Of a DNA stretch of 38,011 nucleotides, positions 32,952-38,011 are shown piece after piece. Under the pieces are notes generated by a model, which did not search any database, was not told where the DNA came from, and was given only the letters and a program-made list of their open reading frames with translations. This stretch comes from an uncultured Clostridia bacterium (lineage in GTDB: Bacteria; Bacillota; Clostridia; Christensenellales; UBA3700), in the NCBI GenBank assembly GCA_947177795.1, contig CAMWVR010000010.1:1-38011 (forward strand). Direction: 5' to 3'. Within the stretch, counting starts at the first letter, position 1. Each line of letters starts with the position of its first letter. Position numbers and translations under genes: made by a program.

Positions 32952-33425
32952 ATGGAAACAATTTATTTTGCAGGCGGATGTCTGTGGGGAGTGCAGCATT
33001 TTATCAAAAGCTTGCCCGGCGTGGTCGAGACAGAGGCAGGAAGAGCAAACGGTACGACAAATACTCTTGACGGGGAATACGACGGATATGCAGAATGCGT
33101 AAAGACGGTGTTTGATTCCGATCAAGTGTCGCTAAAAGAGTTGATAGGTTATTTTTTTGAGATAATCGACCCGTATAGCATAGATAGACAAGGTATTGAC
33201 GTCGGGAGGAAATACCGCACGGGTATCTATAGCACAGATGACAAACATTTGGAGATTGCAAAGAGCTTTATTGCCAAAAGAGAAGATCGCGCGCAAATAA
33301 AGGTAGAGGTGCTGCCTTTGACAAATTACGTAAGGAGCGCCGAAGAGCATCAAGACAGGCTGACAAGATTTCCAAATGATTACTGCCATATTCCAAAGGA
33401 TATATTAAATAAATATAGAAAATAA
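32952..33425 (+). CDS. msrA: Peptide-methionine (S)-S-oxide reductase
   Basis: This 157-residue enzyme repairs oxidised methionine in proteins. The catalytic cysteine is Cys10 in FAGGCLWG; the usual Phe of GGCFWG is Leu here, a mild variant. The EYDGYAECVKT region, the YRTGIY segment and AEEHQDRL follow as in MsrA. A C-terminal Cys in DYCHIPKDI could resolve the reaction. The length is typical for a single-domain MsrA with no MsrB part. It is the second gene after the Fic gene, with a GGAGAG site in the 8-base gap, and a terminator follows. Confidence 0.93.
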   Translation: METIYFAGGCLWGVQHFIKSLPGVVETEAGRANGTTNTLDGEYDGYAECVKTVFDSDQVSLKELIGYFFEIIDPYSIDRQGIDVGRKYRTGIYSTDDKHLEIAKSFIAKREDRAQIKVEVLPLTNYVRSAEEHQDRLTRFPNDYCHIPKDILNKYRK

Positions 33426-33430
33426 GAAAT

Positions 33431-33460
33431 ACGCTCTCAAAATTAGGGAGCGTGTTTTTT
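33431..33460 (+). terminator. Terminator after msrA
   Basis: An 8-bp stem (ACGCTCTC at 33431-33438, GGGAGCGT at 33446-33453, one G-T pair) is followed by GTTTTTT. The next promoter starts three bases later. Confidence 0.85.
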
Positions 33461-33462
33461 TA

Positions 33463-33491
33463 TTGACATATATTCTATTTTTTGCTAAAAT
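33463..33491 (+). promoter_or_regulatory. Promoter of the structured leader RNA
   Basis: TTGACA at 33463-33468 and TAAAAT at 33486-33491 are exactly 17 bp apart, giving a transcript start near 33498 and a leader of about 255 bases before the next coding region. Confidence 0.78.
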
Positions 33492-33497
33492 GAAATT

Positions 33498-33665
33498 GCC
33501 AAATTAAAGCAGAATAGAAATAATCCCAATGGGTATAGTTTTGGTAGAACTATATCTGAAATCGTTACTTAATTTCTCATTGGGAAGTTCTGTTTTAGTT
33601 TGGCGACTAGCGATGAACGGTATATTCTGCGGTGTCGTTCTTCGCAAGGGGAACGGCATCTTTTT
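33498..33665 (+). ncRNA. Structured leader RNA with aptamer-like three-way junction and attenuator
   Basis: Three stems meet in a tight junction. P1 is TCCCAATG/CATTGGGA (33524-33531 with 33578-33585). P2 is GGTATAGTT/AACTATATC (33532-33540 with 33548-33556). P3 is GAAAT/ATTTC (33558-33562 with 33572-33576). The joins are 0, 1 and 1 base. Loop P2 (TTGGTAG) and loop P3 (CGTTACTTA) can pair over four bases (GUAG with UUAC). Further down, GCGATGAACG (33610-33619) can pair 9 of 10 with CGTTCTTCGC (33636-33645), the 5' side of the terminator, so terminator and antiterminator exclude each other. This is the layout of a riboswitch or attenuator. It matches none of the classes I could compare from memory. 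It could instead be a free small RNA of about 170 bases. Confidence 0.65.
33631..33665 (+). terminator. GNRA-capped attenuator terminator
   Basis: A 13-bp stem (33631-33643 with 33648-33660, including a few G-U pairs) is closed by a GCAA tetraloop and followed by TTTTT. It lies about 90 bases before the next gene, inside its leader, so it can only serve as a conditional stop or as the end of a small RNA. The 88 bases to the ATG hold one weak hairpin (CGACAA/TTGTCG, 33696-33720) and an AGAAGGGG ribosome site. Confidence 0.85.
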
Positions 33666-33753
33666 ATTTATGATATTATATTTAAGATGCTAATCCGACA
33701 ACAAACGGCTTATATTGTCGTAAGTTTGCAAATTTTACAGAAGGGGATTTACA

Positions 33754-34461
33754 ATGAAGGTTTTGACGAAAGAATTATTAAGGGATATGGAACTTTTTGA
33801 ATTATGTTTTGCATTAAAAGATTGCAGAAAGAAAACAATGCCTGTGATAGTATTGGAAGAAAACAAAACTGATTTTTTGACTTTGCCAAACACGTTTGAT
33901 TATTTCGACGGTTGCATAGAGCGCGACGACATTTTGTCGCAATACGTAAATAGAATAAGAATCATATCTTACTTACCCCAAGAAATTTTGCAACGAGTAA
34001 AGGACAAGCGTTTGCTCGCATTGGGGCATGCGGAGCAAGACGTAAAAAAGGCGATATTGGATTACGCAAAAGGCAAAATTTATTTTGCCAACAGCGCAAC
34101 CAGCGTCAGTCTTGAAGATTCGATAGACAACACTGTCGGATTGACTATAGAAAGACAGTTTGCAAAACATGCGCAATTTTGCTCGGTAGAAGAGTTGTTT
34201 GACGGAGTAAATATCATAAGCGTCTGCAAAAAAGCAAAAGATCTATTTATTAAATTGGATAATAAAGAGACGATTGCTTTGACGAGCGTCGAGACCTTGG
34301 AAGAGGAAATCAAGCCCGACGACACCTTCGTGCAGTTGTTTGAATTACATAAGGTCAAGCGGAAATACGAGTTGCACTTTATATTGATGACAAAAGATTC
34401 AGATTTGATCAAGCATTTTCATTACGTTACGTATAGATTCAAGGATATGAGATTCGTTTAG
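33754..34461 (+). CDS. Cytoplasmic protein of unknown function under attenuator control
   Basis: This 235-residue soluble protein has no signal peptide or membrane helix. Its start fits the ribosome site AGAAGGGG, 7 bases before the ATG. It is mixed alpha/beta in look: helical at the start (LTKELLRDMELFELCFALKDC), a strand-rich middle (KKTMPVIVLEENKTDFLTLP), and a Lys/Glu-rich second half. I see no catalytic motif and recognise no family. It is the only gene between the structured leader and the promoter at 34490, so the leader's signal, whatever it is, presumably governs this protein alone. Its function would therefore be the best clue to the ligand. Confidence 0.7.
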   Translation: MKVLTKELLRDMELFELCFALKDCRKKTMPVIVLEENKTDFLTLPNTFDYFDGCIERDDILSQYVNRIRIISYLPQEILQRVKDKRLLALGHAEQDVKKAILDYAKGKIYFANSATSVSLEDSIDNTVGLTIERQFAKHAQFCSVEELFDGVNIISVCKKAKDLFIKLDNKETIALTSVETLEEEIKPDDTFVQLFELHKVKRKYELHFILMTKDSDLIKHFHYVTYRFKDMRFV

Positions 34462-34489
34462 TCCAATCGACTTAACTCAACAAAATTTA

Positions 34490-34518
34490 TTGACAATTGC
34501 CTATAAAAGAGTTATAAT
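34490..34518 (+). promoter_or_regulatory. Consensus promoter
   Basis: TTGACA at 34490-34495 and TATAAT at 34513-34518 are exactly 17 bp apart. The leader to the next gene is about 90 bases and holds only a small AGTC/GACT hairpin. Confidence 0.85.
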
Positions 34519-34613
34519 ACTTATCGGTTATGTAAGTAAATAGGGGTTTGCTTGCAAAAGGTATGTGTGAATAGGAAAGAAGATCGAAGTCGTTAAAGAC
34601 TGTGGAGGATTTA

Positions 34614-35483
34614 ATGAAATATTGGTGGATATCTTTGATCATTATAGCAATTGCGGCGTTGATGGTTGCGTCCGCTTGGTTGTTGAGAAAGAACCGAAAG
34701 GCTAATATGATCACGCTTTTTGTAGTTTCGTTTGTATTACTTATTTTTAAATCGATTCAATTCGGCATAGAAAGATCGCTCAATCATTATCCAATAGAGT
34801 TTTCGCATATGTCTTATTTCATTTTGGGCGCGACGATGACCGTCGGCGTCAAGAAATTGCGTCCTTTTGCAGGACTTTGCGCATTCCTTTCGGGACTTGC
34901 ATTTGTGCTTGCGGGTATTTTCTCGCCTGCGCCGATATATGAAGATGCAGAAAGTACTTTCAATTGGGTGTCGGGTATCATCCAGCACGAAGTCTTGTTG
35001 TTTGCAGGTCTTTTGATCATATTCAACACCGACAAATACAATATCAAAGATATATGGATAGCTATATTAGGCATAGTCGTAATGTTCGTCTTCTCGGTGT
35101 TGGTATACAACAGAATTCTTTATCCCAATTTGGCAGACAAAAATCACGACAATATGATAATTATATTCATCCTTTACGGCACTATATTAAAGTACGTCAT
35201 GCCTGCGGGATACGTCGTGCCGATTTGGCTCAGAGTGATTACTATAATAGTCGAAGTGATTTTGCTTGGATTGATACTTTGGGGATTCTATTTTGTCAAC
35301 AACAAGTGCTACGACAAAAAAATCAAGAAATATCCCGATTTCATCGGCAATAACGATGAGTACAGCGCAATAGCTCTTGTCAAATATATTGTAAAGAAAG
35401 TCAAAGACAAAAAGACTGCGCAAGAAGTTGCGGCAGGTTTGACTCAAGAAGAAAGCCAAGTCAAAGAAGACGATAAAGAATAA
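34614..35483 (+). CDS. Polytopic membrane protein of unknown function (YwaF-like topology)
   Basis: This protein has about 289 residues, seven predicted membrane helices up to about residue 235, and a charged cytoplasmic tail (about 50 residues, Lys/Glu/Asp-rich). The pattern EFSHMSYFILGATM...HEVLLFAGLLIIF, with paired His residues in helix regions, resembles YwaF/TMEM164-type proteins, but only loosely. ATG 34614 is used: GGAGG lies 5 bases before it, while the in-frame GTG at 34602 would overlap that site. It has its own consensus promoter and terminator. Confidence 0.72.
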   Translation: MKYWWISLIIIAIAALMVASAWLLRKNRKANMITLFVVSFVLLIFKSIQFGIERSLNHYPIEFSHMSYFILGATMTVGVKKLRPFAGLCAFLSGLAFVLAGIFSPAPIYEDAESTFNWVSGIIQHEVLLFAGLLIIFNTDKYNIKDIWIAILGIVVMFVFSVLVYNRILYPNLADKNHDNMIIIFILYGTILKYVMPAGYVVPIWLRVITIIVEVILLGLILWGFYFVNNKCYDKKIKKYPDFIGNNDEYSAIALVKYIVKKVKDKKTAQEVAAGLTQEESQVKEDDKE

Positions 35484-35518
35484 TAAAGAGTCTGATTCTA
35501 ATAAATCGACAAATTAAC

Positions 35519-35553
35519 AAGCCAATCGAAAGATAATTCGGTTGGCTTTTTTG
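35519..35553 (+). terminator. Rho-independent terminator
   Basis: The stem AAGCCAATCGAA/TTCGGTTGGCTT (35519-35530 with 35537-35548, one G-T pair) is followed by a T run to 35552. Confidence 0.92.
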
Positions 35554-35588
35554 TCTATAAAATTCTAATTTAATGCCGATTTTACCAC

Positions 35589-35713
35589 ATTCCAAAAAAA
35601 GTATACTTTTACTGACTGCCTGCGAAAAGGCGTATTTTTACGATTACATTATACTTCACGAACGTTAATTTTGCAATATCTTTGGGTCAGTAAAAGTATA
35701 CCTTTTTTGGAAT
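35589..35713. repeat. 125-bp element with 28-bp inverted ends (MITE-like)
   Basis: Arms at 35589-35616 and 35686-35713 are inverted copies matching at 27 of 28 positions, beginning ATTCCAAAAAA and ending TACTTTTACTGAC. The 69-base centre has one short hairpin (GCC/GGC) and no gene. The size and ends fit a small non-coding mobile element, but no clear target-site duplication is seen and there is no second copy in this window. It lies in the gene-free stretch 35484-35973. Confidence 0.6.
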
Positions 35714-35855
35714 TTTCGTACGCAAAACAGAGTTTGTAATATATTAAAAAAATATACAAATTTTGGTATAGAAGAAGCTTGTGTATAGAAAATTCTATTA
35801 ATACTGCGGAAAGGGGCAATAGACAAGTATAATTCACAGTGAGAAAGTGTCAGAT

Positions 35856-35942
35856 ATAGACCTGTCATTTCGAGCGAAGTCGAGAAATCTCAAACCTTAT
35901 GATGTCACCTTGAGCAAAACGAAGTGAAGTCGAAAGGTCTAT
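35856..35942. repeat. REP-like double repeat with inverted ends
   Basis: Two diverged units in the same direction follow one another: TGTCATTTCGAGCGAAGTCG at 35864-35883, continuing to about 35893, and the related 35903-35940 (TGTCACCTTGAGC...GAAGTCGAAAGG). The pair is enclosed by ATAGACCT (35856-35863) and AGGTCTAT (35935-35942). Intergenic repeats of this GTCAnnTnGAGC kind are known from many unrelated bacterial genomes. The element ends 31 bases before the next start codon. Confidence 0.65.
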
Positions 35943-35973
35943 TTAAAAAATTGTACTTAAGAGAGGAAGAACA

Positions 35974-38011
35974 ATGAATTTAGCAAAGACAAAAGCAAAG
36001 TATTTGAAATACGCAATACTTATTATATTGTTATGTTTTACGGTGGGAGTGATAAGCGCATGCATGCCGTTTAGTATATCTATACCCGATAAGTTGGAAG
36101 AAGATGCGATAGACGATACGACAGTGAATATTACCACTAATGAAAGCGACGGTTTCGGCGAATTTGGCGAGGGATACTCATACGTATTTACCGATAAAAA
36201 TTTAATTGACAGTTACAGAGCAGGCGATCCCAATACGTTGTATGACGTAAACATACAAGAAGTAAATAAGACGGCTACGAGAGGCTCGCAAGCAAATCCG
36301 TACGTCATTGCATCAATTGACGATTGGGAGACGTTAGTTAAATTTTGCGGGACAGATTTAAATAAAAGTACGGGGAAATATTTTGTACTTGCAAACGATT
36401 TGGATTTTGACGGCGAAACTTTTCATCCAATTGGTAAATTCGGCGGTACATTCTATGGAATGGGACACAAAATGATTAATATCGATTGCGCTGATTGGCA
36501 ATATTGGGATGGAAGCTCTTATACGTCGATAGGTACAACAGGAGTGACAAATTCGGGCTTTGGCATATTTGGTAGCATTACAAATGCTACTATTACGGAT
36601 TTGATCAATCAAGATTTTAGTTTTAGGGATGTACCAAAAACGACTGCCGGTGGCGTAAATTCAGGTTATGGTCCATATGTTGGCGGAATTGTGGGAATTT
36701 CATTTGGGAATAATTCAATATTAAATTGCCATGTCAAAGGGGAAATCATAGCGGGAGATTCCTTTGCAACGTATATTACTATGGGTGGTATTGCTTCATC
36801 TCATGCAGCAAGCGGCAATAATAAAAATTTGATAATATATAGGTGTTCGGCAGACTGCATATTTTCTGCGAAATCAAATTCTAATCATGGAGTTATGGCA
36901 GGTGGCATGTATGGAGATGCGTGGGCTTCGATTACAGTATTGGATTGCGTAGGCAATATTAGTGTAGATTCTACCATTCCTAGTACTACGGGTAACGTGT
37001 ATATAGCTTCTATAGCCGGTTGGAGTGAAACGTCATCAGATACATTTCGATTTGAGAATACAGTTGGAAAAGTAGACGTCAGTAGCGCTAAATTAAATAG
37101 CTCCGGCGCATTGTTTACGACGAACGGAAATGATATTACTTGCTCAAACGCTTATGGAGAAGGATTGACAGGCTCAACCACTAAATTGTCTTTGCGTCCT
37201 TGTATTGCTTATGCGACTGCTCCCACTAAAGGTTTTAGCAATATAAATGTTGTGAAAACTACAGATTATGCGGCTTTCGCTTCGTCAACTCGAGTTGACG
37301 CATTGGCAAATTTCCCCAACGAACCGACCGAATTTGCTTCGTCAGACGATATGCTTTCTAAAGCAAAAAGTTTTTTTGATGAAAATTATCCGCAAATTTG
37401 GGATACAAGTAAATTAGGTAGCTATGACCCGGATAATTCTCCTGTCCGTAATTATCTTAAAGTCAACGTTCGCTATTACAATCGCACTGTTAGTGGCGGA
37501 GGTGAGACGTTGACGCCGCTTTGCTATACGGCAAATAATAATGGAAAGTATCAAGAAGTAGTTATAGGTCAAGCATTAGATATAATTCCTTCGTCGGAGT
37601 GGGCGGCAAATCATAAATTCTTGGGGTGGTCAACCGAGAAAGACAGTTGGGGGAAAATATATACCAATACAAATGGATTGGCTGGTGAAGTAGACCTATA
37701 CGCAGTGTGGGAGTATACGGGAGACACAACGCAGAGTATATCGGTTACCAACGCAACAGTAGACCCAAATAATTCGGATTTGTACACTAGGGTATACGAG
37801 AAGAATCAAAAAGTAACTTTGACGAGTAGTATAAATATCAAAGATATGAATTCGCCTGCGCAAGATTATCAATGGTACAAGAAGACAAGCGGTACGGAGA
37901 GCGAAAAAGTCACGGGAACAAGTGGCACGTATCTATTGCAAGACGTAAAAGACAGTGGAACGTATATGCTTGAGTTCACGTATCATTCGGCGGTAGAGCC
38001 GTTGTGGTACG
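35974..38011 (+). CDS. Large lipoprotein adhesin-like protein, 3' truncated
   Basis: The frame is open from ATG 35974 (AGAGAGGAAG ribosome site) to the window edge, 679 codons and continuing. The signal peptide ends in VISAC, so Cys30 is probably lipidated. After a spacer, residues about 110-320 carry GLUG-like repeats (GTFYGMGHKM, FGIFGSITNATITDL, YVGGIVGISFGNNSILNC, VMAGGMYGDAWASITVLDC) that should form a beta-helix-like surface domain. A Listeria-Bacteroides-type repeat follows at about 495-590 (HKFLGWSTEKDS...DLYAVWEY), then the start of an Ig-like domain (YQWYKKTSG...GTYMLEF). The base composition is AT-richer than in the neighbouring metabolic genes. Its role in sticking to host, food particle or neighbour cells is inferred from domain type. 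Confidence 0.82.
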   Translation, partial: MNLAKTKAKYLKYAILIILLCFTVGVISACMPFSISIPDKLEEDAIDDTTVNITTNESDGFGEFGEGYSYVFTDKNLIDSYRAGDPNTLYDVNIQEVNKTATRGSQANPYVIASIDDWETLVKFCGTDLNKSTGKYFVLANDLDFDGETFHPIGKFGGTFYGMGHKMINIDCADWQYWDGSSYTSIGTTGVTNSGFGIFGSITNATITDLINQDFSFRDVPKTTAGGVNSGYGPYVGGIVGISFGNNSILNCHVKGEIIAGDSFATYITMGGIASSHAASGNNKNLIIYRCSADCIFSAKSNSNHGVMAGGMYGDAWASITVLDCVGNISVDSTIPSTTGNVYIASIAGWSETSSDTFRFENTVGKVDVSSAKLNSSGALFTTNGNDITCSNAYGEGLTGSTTKLSLRPCIAYATAPTKGFSNINVVKTTDYAAFASSTRVDALANFPNEPTEFASSDDMLSKAKSFFDENYPQIWDTSKLGSYDPDNSPVRNYLKVNVRYYNRTVSGGGETLTPLCYTANNNGKYQEVVIGQALDIIPSSEWAANHKFLGWSTEKDSWGKIYTNTNGLAGEVDLYAVWEYTGDTTQSISVTNATVDPNNSDLYTRVYEKNQKVTLTSSINIKDMNSPAQDYQWYKKTSGTESEKVTGTSGTYLLQDVKDSGTYMLEFTYHSAVEPLWY

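Noticed and set aside
33610-33665. A T-box leader before the 33754 gene
   Set aside because: The conserved T-box bulge sequence (GGTGGNACC type) and a specifier stem are absent, and the downstream gene is not an amino-acid or tRNA-charging gene.

Overview
The window looks like chromosomal DNA of an anaerobic, low-to-mid GC Bacillota (Clostridia-type) bacterium, probably gut-associated. The evidence is: strong AGGAGG-type ribosome sites; consensus TTGACA-17-TATAAT promoters; an oxygen-independent class III ribonucleotide reductase; NADP-type glutamate dehydrogenase; D-alanine enzymes for a peptidoglycan wall; lipoproteins with lipoboxes; Listeria-Bacteroides-type repeats in surface proteins; and enzymes for plant and host glycans. 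A finer taxonomic placement cannot be made from the sequence alone. No rRNA, CRISPR array, prophage or complete insertion sequence is visible. There is one tRNA gene.

Layout. 1-1750: the 3' part of a papain/C39-like cysteine-protease-fold protein and a small lipoprotein, closed by a terminator. 1787-4398 (minus): nrdD-nrdG, with a pair of NrdR-type boxes upstream. 4791-6601: an ECF sigma factor overlapping an anti-sigma factor whose extracellular side resembles RsgI. 6798-10129: a ClC-type transporter overlapping an ABC-F ATPase. 10237-10746: a small membrane protein. 10816-12153 (minus): gdhA. 12429-14009: an unusual membrane protein with a long acidic stretch followed by a histone-H1-like Lys/Ala/Thr tail. 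14063-15165: a serine recombinase (minus) and a small XRE regulator, with inverted repeats between them. 15189-15995 (minus): a membrane PH-domain protein. 16168-18137: D-amino-acid transaminase plus alanine racemase, which together make D-alanine for the wall.

18139-29158 holds surface and carbohydrate genes: an SdpI-family protein, a membrane-anchored GH51 arabinofuranosidase with two downstream membrane/surface proteins, a zinc-ribbon membrane protein paired with a condensation-fold acyltransferase (minus), and a lipoprotein, GH20 hexosaminidase and GPH-type sugar symporter in series. 29308-31710 is a TetR-regulated ABC-2 exporter with two tandem operators. 31839-31914 is tRNA-Thr(GGT), preceded by a tRNA-like relic. 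32053-33425 is an HTH-Fic protein co-transcribed with msrA.

The most interesting region may be 33463-33753: a strong promoter, a compact three-way-junction RNA fold, and a GNRA-capped terminator whose 5' arm can instead pair with an upstream antiterminator. All of this precedes a gene of unknown function, and the architecture is that of a riboswitch or attenuator of a class I do not recognise. 34614-35483 is a polytopic membrane protein. 35484-35973 has no gene; it holds a terminator, a 125-bp element with 28-bp inverted ends, and an 87-bp REP-like element. The window ends inside a large lipoprotein adhesin-like gene that starts at 35974.
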